Below are positions 16,757-26,313 of a stretch of 44,561 nucleotides of DNA, in pieces (within the stretch, counting starts at the first letter, position 1; every line of letters begins with the position of its first letter). Below the pieces are notes generated by a model. The model was not told the DNA's origin, made no database searches, and saw nothing but the letters and a program-made list of their open reading frames with translations. Source of the stretch: an uncultured Flavobacterium sp. (GTDB taxonomy: Bacteria > Bacteroidota > Bacteroidia > Flavobacteriales > Flavobacteriaceae); NCBI RefSeq assembly GCF_946481155.1, contig NZ_CAMLMK010000010.1, positions 1 to 44,561 on the forward strand. Reading direction: 5' to 3'. The position numbers and the translations under genes are program-made.

Positions 16757-16807
16757 GGCGTATATAATTATTATGATTTCCTGCGTTATAAATAAAAAAC
16801 GAAAATA

Positions 16808-17395
16808 ATGAAAGCATTTTACTTCTTAGTCTTATCAGTGTTGTTTTTTAGCTTTTCTCCTACAGAAAATGATTTTTATCAAAAACTCTCCACTGCAGCA
16901 ATTAGCTTAACCAAAGATAAAGTCACTTATGATCCGAGTTATATCGGCATCAGATATCCCAACGGTGATGTGCCGAAAGCCAAAGGCGTTTGTACCGATG
17001 TGATCATCCGCGCGTACCGTAAACTCGGCATTGATTTACAGAAGGAAGTGCATGAAGACATGAAAGCGAATTTCACCTTATATCCAAATCTTAAAAAATG
17101 GGGATTGAAGAGAACAGATACCAATATCGATCATCGCAGGGTTCCTAATCTGGAAGTATTTTTTGGCAGAAAAGGCAAGAAACTGGCGGTTTCAAAAAAT
17201 CCAAGTGACTATAAAACCGGAGAAATCGTGACCTGGATGATTAACGACAAATTACCACATATTGGTATTGTTACCCATAAAAAATCACCGGACGGAAAAC
17301 GACCGATGATTGTTCATAATGTGGGTGCAGGACAGGTTTTAGAGGATTGTTTGTTCAGCTATACTATTGTTGGGCATTTTAGGTATTTGAAATAG
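16808..17395 (+). CDS. DUF1287 exported protein
   Basis: The 195-residue protein begins with a signal peptide (MKAFYFLVLSVLFFSFS). The mature part matches DUF1287: VTYDPSYIGIRYPNGDVP, then GVCTDVIIRAYRKLGIDL with a conserved Cys, HEDMK, ID-HRRVPNL, and a C-terminal IVHNVGAGQ. The Cys plus later His (PHIGIV) recall NlpC/P60-type cysteine peptidases, so a cell-wall or amidase role is plausible but unproven. It ends 1 bp before the convergent mpl gene. Confidence 0.8.
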   Translation: MKAFYFLVLSVLFFSFSPTENDFYQKLSTAAISLTKDKVTYDPSYIGIRYPNGDVPKAKGVCTDVIIRAYRKLGIDLQKEVHEDMKANFTLYPNLKKWGLKRTDTNIDHRRVPNLEVFFGRKGKKLAVSKNPSDYKTGEIVTWMINDKLPHIGIVTHKKSPDGKRPMIVHNVGAGQVLEDCLFSYTIVGHFRYLK

Positions 17396-17396
17396 A

Positions 17397-18752
17397 TTAT
17401 GCAATTAACTCTTTCACTTCATCGAAATTAAGTCCGCCATAATTCCCGGAACTCATTAACAATAGTGCTGAATTCTCTAAATCAAGATTGAACAGGTATT
17501 CTTTGAAATCAGTTGGATTAGTATAAATAATCAAGTCATCGCGTTTGAATGACTGCGCAATCTGATCGTAAGTGACTTCTTCCAGCTGTTTGATTTTTAC
17601 TGCGTCAGGAGAATAAAACACAACGGCCACATCGGCGTTATCCAAAGCGCCTTCGTATTCTTTCAGAAATTCGGCGTTCAGACTGCTATAAGTGTGCAAC
17701 TCTAGACAAGCTATTACTTTTCGGTTTGGATATTGTTCTTTTACGGCTTTTGTGGTCGCTGCCACTTTGCTTGGTGAATGTGCGAAATCTTTATACGCTA
17801 CTTTAGTTTTGCTTTCAGCAATTTTTTCAAGACGCTTTGAGGCGCCCTTAAAACTTGCGATGGCTTCGTAGAATTCGGCTTCATCTACACCCATATTCTG
17901 GCAAATCCATTTGGCGCCTGCTAAATTATTCAGGTTGTGTGCACCGAAAACTTCAATTGGCATAGGTCCTTCCGGGGTATCTAATAATGTCACGCCATTT
18001 TCTACAGAATAATTCGGCGTATGATAGGCGATTTTACGGATCGGATTAGTAGCTGCTTCTGCAACGCGCTTTACTTCCGGATCATTTTCATTGTAGATCA
18101 GGATGCCGCCATTGGTAATCTTTTGGATAAAAATCTCGAATTGCTCCACGTAATTGTCATAGGTCGGAAACACATTAATATGATCCCAGGCGATACCGCT
18201 GATTAAGGCGATATTCGGTTGGTACAGATGAAATTTCGGGCGGCGGTCCATTGGGGAAGATAAGTATTCATCGCCTTCCAGAACGATAAAGTCATTTTCT
18301 TCTGTTAAATGTACCATCGTATCAAAACCTTCCAGCTGTGCGCCCACCATATAGTCTACATTGATACCGTGGTAATGCATCACGTGAAGAATCATCGAAG
18401 TAATGGTAGTTTTCCCATGGGAACCTCCGATTACAACACGGGTTTTATTTTTAGATTGTTCGTACAGGAATTCCGGATAGGAATAGATTTTTAGTCCTAG
18501 TTCCTGTGCTTTCATCAATTCGGGATTATCTGCTTTGGCATGCATCCCAAGAATAATAGCTTCAATATCCGTAGTGATTTTTTCAGGGAACCAGCCCATT
18601 TCTGCAGGCAATAATCCTTTCTTTTCCAAACGGGATTTTGACGGTTCGAAAATAGCATCGTCGCTACCCGTAACTTGATATCCTTTGCTGTGTAATGCTA
18701 AGGCTAAATTGTGCATGGCCGCACCGCCTATCGCAATAAAATGTGTTCTCAT
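17397..18752 (-). CDS. mpl: UDP-N-acetylmuramate:L-alanyl-gamma-D-glutamyl-meso-diaminopimelate ligase
   Basis: Mpl joins recycled murein tripeptide to UDP-MurNAc, saving cell-wall precursors. The 451-residue protein has the Mur-ligase layout: an N-terminal UDP domain starting MRTHFIAIGGAAMHNLA, the ATP loop GGSHGKTT (109-116), GDEYLSSPMDRRPKF typical of Mpl rather than MurC, and SGIAWDHINVFPTYDNY. The C-terminal domain includes YKDFAHSPSKV. The heptamer repeats at 18761-18788 lie directly upstream of its start. Confidence 0.93.
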   Translation of the reverse strand: MRTHFIAIGGAAMHNLALALHSKGYQVTGSDDAIFEPSKSRLEKKGLLPAEMGWFPEKITTDIEAIILGMHAKADNPELMKAQELGLKIYSYPEFLYEQSKNKTRVVIGGSHGKTTITSMILHVMHYHGINVDYMVGAQLEGFDTMVHLTEENDFIVLEGDEYLSSPMDRRPKFHLYQPNIALISGIAWDHINVFPTYDNYVEQFEIFIQKITNGGILIYNENDPEVKRVAEAATNPIRKIAYHTPNYSVENGVTLLDTPEGPMPIEVFGAHNLNNLAGAKWICQNMGVDEAEFYEAIASFKGASKRLEKIAESKTKVAYKDFAHSPSKVAATTKAVKEQYPNRKVIACLELHTYSSLNAEFLKEYEGALDNADVAVVFYSPDAVKIKQLEEVTYDQIAQSFKRDDLIIYTNPTDFKEYLFNLDLENSALLLMSSGNYGGLNFDEVKELIA

Positions 18753-18760
18753 ATCTTTTA

Positions 18761-18788
18761 GTCGAAAGTCGAAAGTCGAAAGTCGAAA
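18761..18788. repeat. Four tandem GTCGAAA heptamers
   Basis: Four exact copies of GTCGAAA, followed by a degenerate fifth (GTTGACA), lie in the 69-bp gap between the TPR gene and mpl, 9 bp upstream of the mpl ATG. Replication slippage here would alter the mpl promoter or leader length. Similar short-word arrays are common in flavobacterial intergenic DNA. Confidence 0.85.
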
Positions 18789-18821
18789 GTTGACAACAAC
18801 TTACAACACACAACCTCAACT

Positions 18822-19505
18822 CTATTTTTGAAATTCTTTTTTTAGATTAATAGCTTTTTGTCTATCCTTTAATTTGTTCAAATATAAATTATAAAGTTTT
18901 TCGAAAGTGGTTTTTGAATTACCAATTTCATGGGCCTTTTTATAATTGACTTCGGCTTTTTGGTAGCGTTTGAAATATAGATCAATGTAACCTTTAGCTA
19001 AATAACCGTCAACTTTGGAAAGTTGAAGCAGTTCGGTAGCCGACTTTTGCGCTTTTGTTTCGCTTCCACCGACAAGTCCAGGTAATTCTATATAAAACAT
19101 AACTAAGGCCCAGCGCGCGTGGATGTGTTTTGCATCCAATTTTGCTGCGGTTTCAAAAGCTTCCCGAATGTCATCAATCATACCCAAAGCAGTTACTTTA
19201 CTTGCTTCTTTTGCCTTCATACTCAATGCTCCCCCGAATTTGAAATGATAGTCCGCATTCTTGGGATACTGTGCTTTGAGTTTTTTGTAATATCCGATAG
19301 CGGTATTCCATTTTTTCTGATATCCGGCGGCATCTCCCAAATATTCCATGGTTTTGGCATCGTTGGGATTTTGTTTCAGATAGTTTTCAAACAGTATTTC
19401 CGCGGAAGCATATTTCTTCTGTTCGAAAAGTTTTTGCGCTTTTTCGAAATCGGATTGCGACCAGGCCAGTATCGGAAACAACAGAAGAAAAAAGAAATGC
19501 TTCAT
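18822..19505 (-). CDS. Exported TPR-repeat protein
   Basis: The 227-residue protein has a signal peptide (MKHFFFLLLFPILAWSQ) and then about four tetratricopeptide repeats, e.g. FEKAQKLFEQKKYASAEILF and DAKTMEYLGDAAGYQKKWNT. TPRs form helical scaffolds for protein binding, and no catalytic motif is present. The partner is unknown. It may share a transcript with mpl, 69 bp downstream. Confidence 0.8.
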   Translation of the reverse strand: MKHFFFLLLFPILAWSQSDFEKAQKLFEQKKYASAEILFENYLKQNPNDAKTMEYLGDAAGYQKKWNTAIGYYKKLKAQYPKNADYHFKFGGALSMKAKEASKVTALGMIDDIREAFETAAKLDAKHIHARWALVMFYIELPGLVGGSETKAQKSATELLQLSKVDGYLAKGYIDLYFKRYQKAEVNYKKAHEIGNSKTTFEKLYNLYLNKLKDRQKAINLKKEFQK

Positions 19506-19509
19506 GGGT

Positions 19510-19517
19510 CAAAAATA
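19510..19517 (-). promoter_or_regulatory. -7 box directly in front of the TPR gene
   Basis: The minus strand reads TATTTTTG (19517-19510), fitting TAnnTTTG, and ends 4 nt before the ATG at 19505. As with rlmB, use of this box gives a leaderless or nearly leaderless mRNA. No -33 TTG was found. Confidence 0.45.
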
Positions 19518-19634
19518 GGGAAATATTAAGGAACCTTTGGTTTTGTATTTAAAACTTTACTTTTACTAAAATATTTTGAGACGCATTCCAACCTTTTGCC
19601 CCAAAATGATCTCTTATAGAATAAAGACCAATTT

Positions 19635-22600
19635 ATGAGAAAATATTTCCTCTTCATCCTACTAGCCTTCAGCACCCTTTTATCAGGTCAGAATTACGAG
19701 AAACAATGGGAAAAAGTTATCGAATTAGAAACCGCCGGCAAAATTAAATCTGCTAACGAAGAAGTTCAGGAAATTTACAGCAAGGCGAAAAGAAGAAAAA
19801 ATGAAACGCAAATCATCAAAACTTTCTTTTACACTTCTAAATTCCTTCAGACGCTGGAAGAAGAGGCACAACTTAAAATTATTGCCAATCTGAAAAAAGA
19901 AATGCGTGAAGTCAGCGTGCCGTCGCAAGCCCTTTTGCAGTATATCTATGCAAAATGCCTCGAAACCCATACATCACGAAATAATTACCACATCTCAAGA
20001 TTAACAGCTATTGACAGTACGCATGATACTGATTTCAGAACATGGCCACATCCAACCTTAGCCGCTGAAATAAAAACCGCTTATGAAAAATCCATCGCCA
20101 ATCAGAAAGTCCTGGAGCAAACTCCGCTGGTTAACTATGAGCTGATTTTCAGTTTCATAAAATATGAAAATTTTAAGGACGCCACCCTTTATGATTTCCT
20201 CGCCACTGAAGCCATCGCTTATTATGCAACGCTGATTAATCATTATACCTTCAACAAGGATGGCTACGACAGCAAAAAGGGATTATTTTTCAATACCTCA
20301 GATGATTTTAGAGGCTATTCCTTTGATTTCATAAAAGAAGAAAATTTAAGAAGCGTACTTAATTTATATCAGAAACTGGAAGCAACATCGAAACTCAAAC
20401 AAGAGCATCAGCTCAACAGGCTACTGTTTTGCAGGAATCATTTGTTTCAGGACAAAAATTACTTTCTGAAAGTACTTTCCGCTTTCCAGAAAAATCATTT
20501 ATACAATGAAAACCTCCAGAAAGTGCTTTACGAAAAAGCCAAAATCTATGAGAACACTGCTTCAAAAGAAAAATTTCCCGGCTATAACATTTTAGCTGTC
20601 AAGACCTACGACAGCATTTTAGCTTTAAGCAGATCTGAAACTTATAAAAAAACATTAAATGCAAAAAATCAGCTTACGCGGAAAAACATTAATCTTCAAT
20701 TATTAAAGTACAATTACACCAAAGAGAATACCAGGGCATTTATTTCCTATAAAAATGTCGATAACGTAACAATATCGTTTTACAAAACAAGACATTCACT
20801 ATTTAATAAGGCAAACAATCACCAAAAAAGAGACAGCATTGCCGCCCTCGTTATGAAAAACCGCTTACCGGTAAAAAAAGTCACATATAAACTCGAAGAC
20901 AGGAAAGATTACTTCGAATATTCTACGGAGGTCCTGCTGCCACAATTGGAAACCGGGCATTATCTGGTTTATATGGAAAATGAGCAGAAAAATGATTCGC
21001 TGCAAAAAAAGCCTTTCGATTATGAAACACTTACCGTCAGTAATCTTTCACTATTAAGTCATATAAAAGAGGACAGAATTTATTTTCAGGCATTAGACAG
21101 AAAAACGGGAATACCGGTCGAAGATGCTAAAATAGAATTCAATGACGTTGTTTTGTACACCGATGAAATGGGAAAAGCAGCCTCCCCTTTCCCAAAAAAA
21201 AGTTATTCTTATATCGAAACTACCCTACTCAGTAAAGAAAAAGATTCACTCCTCACGGAAGGAGAATACATAAAATATTTTGATAATCGTAATTCCACTG
21301 ACAGTAAGAAAATAACAGAGCCTAAAATTGAATTTTTTCTTGACCGGGCCATCTACAGGCCCGGGCAAACTGTCTATTATAAAGGAATTGCATCTTGGCA
21401 AAAAAACGATAATACCGAAGTGGTCCCGAATTTAACGGTAAAGCTGTTGCTTGAAGATGACAATGGCGATGAAATCAAAGAAGTAGAAGTGAAAACAAAC
21501 GAATTTGGTTCTTTCTCAGGAGAATTTTTGCTGCCAAAAACGGGATCTGCAGGTGAGTTTACCATTATCGCAGAAGAACCTGAGGACCTCGAAAAAGACC
21601 CTTTGTACGATACCGGCGAAGACGAGCATCCTTTTTGGGATAACCTCAGGGGTGATGATCCGGAAATCACTTTTCAGGTAGAGGAATACAAGCGTCCTAA
21701 ATTTGAAATCACATTCAGTCCAATTAAGAAAACATATGTTGTAAACCAAAAAATTGCCGTCAAAGGAAAGGCTCAGGCCTTTGCAGGAAGCTCGATTTCC
21801 GACGCAAAAGTCACCTACCGGATTGTCCGTAATTCCTTCCAGAATTACAGAAGTGGTTATCCAAGCGAAACCTACTTCCTTGAAGGAGGGGAAACAAAAA
21901 CGGACGCTGAAGGAAATTTCACTGTCGAATTTACAGCCATACCTAATGAGGAATTAGACAAAGAATATTTACCGGTATTTAATTACAATGTTGAAGTATC
22001 AATAACTGATATAAATGGCGAAACAAGAAATAATCAGACAACCGTGCGTGTTGGATACCATTCACTAAGCCTGGATGCTATTGTTCCTGACATAATTGAA
22101 ACGGACAAAAAATCGGTCATGGAAATTAACAGCGAGAATCTGAATCATGAATTTGTGCCTGTTAAAGGCCAACTGCATTTTTATTTCCTTTCTCCCATAA
22201 ATAATAAATGGAAAAAAAGAAACTGGAAAACCGCTGAAATTAAGACCATATCCGACAGCGAATTTGCCCGGCTTTTTCCTTATGAGAAAACTGAAATCGA
22301 CCCTTCAGCTAAAGAAAAGCTCATTTTCACTAAACCAATAGATACAGAAAAAGACAGAAAGCTGGCATTAGATTTTCTTTCCTACTGGAAATCGGGAAAT
22401 TACAAAGTTGTCTTTTCAGCAAAAGATTCTCTCGGAAACCCTGTAGAAAATGCAGTTTCGTTCAAATTGTTCCAAAATAAGGATAAAAGCAAGCCATCCG
22501 ACGAGTTGTTTACCGTTAAGCAAATAAACCAAAATCCGAAAAAAGATGGTTTTGTAAAACTGGAAATCGCTTCCAATTTCGCCGACCTGTATATTGTTTC

Positions 22601-25600
22601 AAGTGCTTTTTACCAGGGAATTGATTACCATTCCAATGAAATACGATTGCAAAACCACACCGGTGTAATTCAGGTTCCGATAAAAAAAGATTTTAAAACA
22701 GGGATAAGCATCAATTTTCAGACCGTCTTCGATAATGTGCCCGAAGAAAAGCAAATACCTGTATTTTTTGCTGACGAAAAACCAAACCTCAAATTTGAAA
22801 CCGAAACATTCCGCAACAAAATCGAACCCGGCAGCCGTGAAAGTTGGGTTTTTAAAATCCTTGGGGACAAAGCCAATGAAGCAGAACTGTTGGCGTCCAT
22901 GTATGACAGCTCTTTGGATCAGTTCACCCAAAAAAACTGGAGTACTTTAACGGATCAAAACCGCTCCAATTACATTGGCTGGGGAAGTAGTCGTAGCATG
23001 CTTGGATTTGGAACAAACAACAGTACATTACAATTCCCATACAATTATCACTATAGTGAAATTGAAGAAAAAGAGACCGACCTCATCTGGTTTGGCTTTA
23101 ATTTCGTCAATTCCAATGATTATTATGCCAAGAGGCAATACGCAAAATTAATGGAAACCGGAAAAGTCAAGCTTCCGGCAAATGCAAGATCTGTGTATGG
23201 CATAGTAACCGAAGCCGGCTTACCATTACCGGGAGTTTCCGTAGTCGTTAAAGGAACCGAAAGAGGAACACAAACAGACATGGACGGGTATTATATTATC
23301 AATGTAGCACAGGGAGAAGAACTCGTGTTTTCTTTTATTGGCATGAAAGATACCAGAATAAAAGTTAATTCAAAAATCCATAATGTATCCATGACTGCCG
23401 AAAGTATGATGCTTGAAAGTGTTCTTCTTACCCCTGTGGGGTTTAAAAAAAGACAAGATGCGGTAACATCATCAACCAGGGTCGTGAAATCCAAAGAGCT
23501 GACGCAATCCGCTAATCCAAATGTGGTTCAGTCACTGGCGGGCAGAGTGGAAGGTTTGCAAATTAACACTACTAATAATGGTGTAAATGCAACAACACGT
23601 ATCGTTCTTAGGGGCAACCGCTCTGTAAGTAGTAACAATCAGGTACTGGTTGTCATTGACGGTGTGATAAGTACTGCCGATGAATTAACTAAAATAGCCG
23701 CCTCTGATTTGGTTTCTACCACAGTTTTAAAAGGAGCTGAAGGGGCTGCCCTCTATGGTGATGCCGGTGTAAATGGTGTATTAATCATTACAACTAAAAA
23801 ATCACTTCAGGCGGTAACTCAGGTACAAGCCAGAAAAAATCTAAATGAAACAGCGTTCTTCTTTCCGCATTTAAAAACAGACCGAAATGGAAAGATCAGC
23901 TTTTCATTTACCTCACCGGAAGCTTTAACGCAATGGAAACTAAGGCTTTTAGCGCACAATAAAAAAGGCGTTTCTGGCTATTTTGAAAATACAGTTGTTA
24001 CGCAAAAGGATTTCATGGTTACGCCAAATTTTCCAAGATTCATTAGCGAAAAGGATACTGTCTTTGTTTCGGTTAAAGTGTCGAATCTAACCTATGAAGC
24101 AAAAACTGGTATTGCAGTCCTGCAGTTGTTTGACGCGACGACCATGCAGCCTTTGGATTTACAATTAGCAAACACCGACAACATTAAAAACTTTACTATT
24201 GCCGCGAAAGGCAACTCGGTGGTAACGTGGAAAATTGCCGTTCCGGAAGGAATACAGGCGGTTCAGTACAAAGTGCTCGCCAAAGCCGGGAATTTCTCCG
24301 ATGGTGAGGAAAATATTATTCCCGTAGTAAGCAATAATATGCTGGTAACTGAAAGCATTCCACTTTGGGTGCGAGAGGACAGTAAAAAGGAATATGTTTT
24401 CGAGAACATGAAAAACAATACTTCTTCCACGCTGAGAAATCATATGCTGACATTGGAGTATACTTCAAACCCGACATGGCTAGCCATTCAGTCGTTGCCT
24501 TATCTGATGGAATACGAGCATGAGTGTGCCGAACAGACATTCTCCCGTTTTTACGGAAATACCCTGGCTACAACAATTATCAACAGCAATCCGAAATTAG
24601 CTGCCGTTTTTGAAGATTGGAAAAAAGATGGAAAACCAACATCCAAATTAGATCAGAATGAGGAATTGAAATCGATTATTTTAGCAGAGACTCCATGGCT
24701 TTTAGACGCTAAATCAGAGGAGGAAAAGAAAAAAAGCCTGGCATTGTTAATGGATCTGAACAAAATGAAAGCATCGCTGACAGAAACTTTCCGAAAACTG
24801 AAAGCAAAACAGGCTCCTTCAGGCGGTTTTGCGTGGTTTAACGGAATGGAAGAAAACAGTTATATTACCAATCATATTATGGCCGGATTAGGTCATTTGG
24901 AAAAACTAAAAATCGATTCGACCATAGCCCATAAATTCGAAGAGATTTCAGCAACAGCCATTCCGTTTATGGATGCAAAATTCAGGGAACAACACAGAAA
25001 AAGAATAGAAAAACTGAAAGATCCAACAAAACTGGTTTGGCTACAGCCTTATTCGGAACTGCATTATCTGTACGCAAGAAGTTCTTACCTAAAAGAATAT
25101 CCGCTTTCGGCTTCCGATAAAAAAGTAACCGATCTTTATATTGACCTGTGCCGAAAAAACTGGCTGACCTATTCTTTATACGAGAAAGGCTTGGCAGCGC
25201 TGACTTTACATCGTTTCGGTGACACAAAAACGGCCAAAGACATTCTTGTGCATTTAAAAGAAACGGCAGCTAACAATGAAGAATCAGGAATGTATTGGAT
25301 TGAGAACAAAGCGGGTTGGTATTGGTATCAGGCGCCTATTGAAACTCAGGCTTTGCTAATTGAAGCTTTCGGGGAAATTGCCAACGATAACAAATCGGTT
25401 GATGCTATGAAAGTATGGTTACTGAAAAGCCGCCAAAGCACCAATTGGCCGTCAACAAAAGCAACAACTGAAGTCGTTTATGCCTTATTGTTACAGGGGA
25501 GTGATTGGCTTTCGGTAAAAGACAATACCGTTTTTAAAATCGGAAACGAGAAAATCGACACCAAAAAAATGTCGGAAACCGAAAAAGAAGCCGAAACCGG

Positions 25601-26171
25601 TTATCTAAAACTAACCTGGAAAGCGGAGGAAATCAAAAAAGAAATGGCTACGCTTTCGGTGGAAAATAAAGCTAAAGTTCCGGGCTACGGAGGGTATTTC
25701 TGGCAGTATTTCGAAGACCTTGACAAAATCAAGACCCACAATGGCGGCGTGATGTCGGTTTCCAAAGAGCTTTATCTGAATAAAAATACTGATAGAGGAA
25801 AAGAACTGCAACGCATCAAAGCAGACAATCCGTTAAGAGTTGGTGATTTGGTTACCGTGAGACTAATTATCAGGACGACCGAAAGAATGGAATATGTGCA
25901 TTTAAAAGACATGCGGGCAGCCGGATTTGAGCCTGTAGATGTCATTTCTGAACATCATTGGAAAAACGGACTTTCCTATTATCAGACTACAAAAGATGTC
26001 GCGACCCATTTCTTTTTTGATCAGATCGACAAAGGAACATATGTCCTGGAATATGATGTAAGGGTAAACAATAAAGGGGATTTCTCAAATGGAATTACGA
26101 CTATTCAGAGTATGTATGCCCCGGAGTTTAGCAGTCATACAAAAGGAATTCGCGTTTCTATAGCTGAGTAA
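19635..26171 (+). CDS. Alpha-2-macroglobulin-family protein with inserted SusC-type regulatory and plug module
   Basis: The 2178-residue protein has a Sec signal (MRKYFLFILLAFSTLLSGQ) and no lipobox. After a helical N-terminal region come macroglobulin domains, marked by FFLDRAIYRPGQTVYYKG near Y574. Residues about 1187-1390 hold a CarboxypepD_reg-like domain (VYGIVTEAGLPLPGVSVVVK) followed by a TonB-receptor plug of SusC type (NVVQSLAGRVEGLQI, RIVLRGNRSV, VLVVIDGV, VLKGAEGAALYGDAGVNGV), with no beta barrel. The macroglobulin core then resumes (SFTSPEALTQWKLRLLAHNKKG). The thioester motif CAEQ is intact at C1631-Q1634, so it could trap proteases covalently. The gene is flanked by a TPR gene and an S46 peptidase, with no pbpC seen beside it. 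Confidence 0.9.
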   Translation: MRKYFLFILLAFSTLLSGQNYEKQWEKVIELETAGKIKSANEEVQEIYSKAKRRKNETQIIKTFFYTSKFLQTLEEEAQLKIIANLKKEMREVSVPSQALLQYIYAKCLETHTSRNNYHISRLTAIDSTHDTDFRTWPHPTLAAEIKTAYEKSIANQKVLEQTPLVNYELIFSFIKYENFKDATLYDFLATEAIAYYATLINHYTFNKDGYDSKKGLFFNTSDDFRGYSFDFIKEENLRSVLNLYQKLEATSKLKQEHQLNRLLFCRNHLFQDKNYFLKVLSAFQKNHLYNENLQKVLYEKAKIYENTASKEKFPGYNILAVKTYDSILALSRSETYKKTLNAKNQLTRKNINLQLLKYNYTKENTRAFISYKNVDNVTISFYKTRHSLFNKANNHQKRDSIAALVMKNRLPVKKVTYKLEDRKDYFEYSTEVLLPQLETGHYLVYMENEQKNDSLQKKPFDYETLTVSNLSLLSHIKEDRIYFQALDRKTGIPVEDAKIEFNDVVLYTDEMGKAASPFPKKSYSYIETTLLSKEKDSLLTEGEYIKYFDNRNSTDSKKITEPKIEFFLDRAIYRPGQTVYYKGIASWQKNDNTEVVPNLTVKLLLEDDNGDEIKEVEVKTNEFGSFSGEFLLPKTGSAGEFTIIAEEPEDLEKDPLYDTGEDEHPFWDNLRGDDPEITFQVEEYKRPKFEITFSPIKKTYVVNQKIAVKGKAQAFAGSSISDAKVTYRIVRNSFQNYRSGYPSETYFLEGGETKTDAEGNFTVEFTAIPNEELDKEYLPVFNYNVEVSITDINGETRNNQTTVRVGYHSLSLDAIVPDIIETDKKSVMEINSENLNHEFVPVKGQLHFYFLSPINNKWKKRNWKTAEIKTISDSEFARLFPYEKTEIDPSAKEKLIFTKPIDTEKDRKLALDFLSYWKSGNYKVVFSAKDSLGNPVENAVSFKLFQNKDKSKPSDELFTVKQINQNPKKDGFVKLEIASNFADLYIVSSAFYQGIDYHSNEIRLQNHTGVIQVPIKKDFKTGISINFQTVFDNVPEEKQIPVFFADEKPNLKFETETFRNKIEPGSRESWVFKILGDKANEAELLASMYDSSLDQFTQKNWSTLTDQNRSNYIGWGSSRSMLGFGTNNSTLQFPYNYHYSEIEEKETDLIWFGFNFVNSNDYYAKRQYAKLMETGKVKLPANARSVYGIVTEAGLPLPGVSVVVKGTERGTQTDMDGYYIINVAQGEELVFSFIGMKDTRIKVNSKIHNVSMTAESMMLESVLLTPVGFKKRQDAVTSSTRVVKSKELTQSANPNVVQSLAGRVEGLQINTTNNGVNATTRIVLRGNRSVSSNNQVLVVIDGVISTADELTKIAASDLVSTTVLKGAEGAALYGDAGVNGVLIITTKKSLQAVTQVQARKNLNETAFFFPHLKTDRNGKISFSFTSPEALTQWKLRLLAHNKKGVSGYFENTVVTQKDFMVTPNFPRFISEKDTVFVSVKVSNLTYEAKTGIAVLQLFDATTMQPLDLQLANTDNIKNFTIAAKGNSVVTWKIAVPEGIQAVQYKVLAKAGNFSDGEENIIPVVSNNMLVTESIPLWVREDSKKEYVFENMKNNTSSTLRNHMLTLEYTSNPTWLAIQSLPYLMEYEHECAEQTFSRFYGNTLATTIINSNPKLAAVFEDWKKDGKPTSKLDQNEELKSIILAETPWLLDAKSEEEKKKSLALLMDLNKMKASLTETFRKLKAKQAPSGGFAWFNGMEENSYITNHIMAGLGHLEKLKIDSTIAHKFEEISATAIPFMDAKFREQHRKRIEKLKDPTKLVWLQPYSELHYLYARSSYLKEYPLSASDKKVTDLYIDLCRKNWLTYSLYEKGLAALTLHRFGDTKTAKDILVHLKETAANNEESGMYWIENKAGWYWYQAPIETQALLIEAFGEIANDNKSVDAMKVWLLKSRQSTNWPSTKATTEVVYALLLQGSDWLSVKDNTVFKIGNEKIDTKKMSETEKEAETGYLKLTWKAEEIKKEMATLSVENKAKVPGYGGYFWQYFEDLDKIKTHNGGVMSVSKELYLNKNTDRGKELQRIKADNPLRVGDLVTVRLIIRTTERMEYVHLKDMRAAGFEPVDVISEHHWKNGLSYYQTTKDVATHFFFDQIDKGTYVLEYDVRVNNKGDFSNGITTIQSMYAPEFSSHTKGIRVSIAE

Positions 26172-26172
26172 T

Positions 26173-26252
26173 CCTAGCCCGGATGGGAATGGCATCCTTT
26201 TATGGAGCGTATGCGGAAGAAAAGATAGAATGGACAGCCGGAAAAAGCTCCA
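26173..26252 (+). repeat. Flavobacterial structured intergenic element, copy C
   Basis: Just after the macroglobulin stop the plus strand reads TAGCCCGGATGGGAATGGC, then a variable hairpin region, then GGACAGCCGGAAAAAGCTCC. The head and tail resemble the reverse strand of the two repeats at 6886 and 9897 (AGCCCCGAT... AGCGGG). I suspect one widespread family of 3'-end elements in flavobacteria, possibly the published Flavo-1 RNA motif, but could not test this. Confidence 0.5.
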
Positions 26253-26262
26253 AAAAACAAAA

Positions 26263-26292
26263 AAATCCGGACTCATTACTGAATCCGGATTT
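26263..26292 (-). terminator. Terminator of the S46 peptidase gene
   Basis: AAATCCGGA (26263-26271) and TCCGGATTT (26284-26292) form a perfect 9-bp stem with a 12-nt loop. On the minus strand it is followed by a T-rich run (A-rich at 26252-26265 on the plus strand), a good intrinsic terminator 21 bp after the stop. Confidence 0.8.
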
Positions 26293-26313
26293 CTTAGTTT
26301 AGAAAAAACTAAA

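Noticed and set aside
18761..18788. Heptamer array as a CRISPR
   Set aside because: Units are contiguous 7-mers without spacers and no cas genes are nearby.
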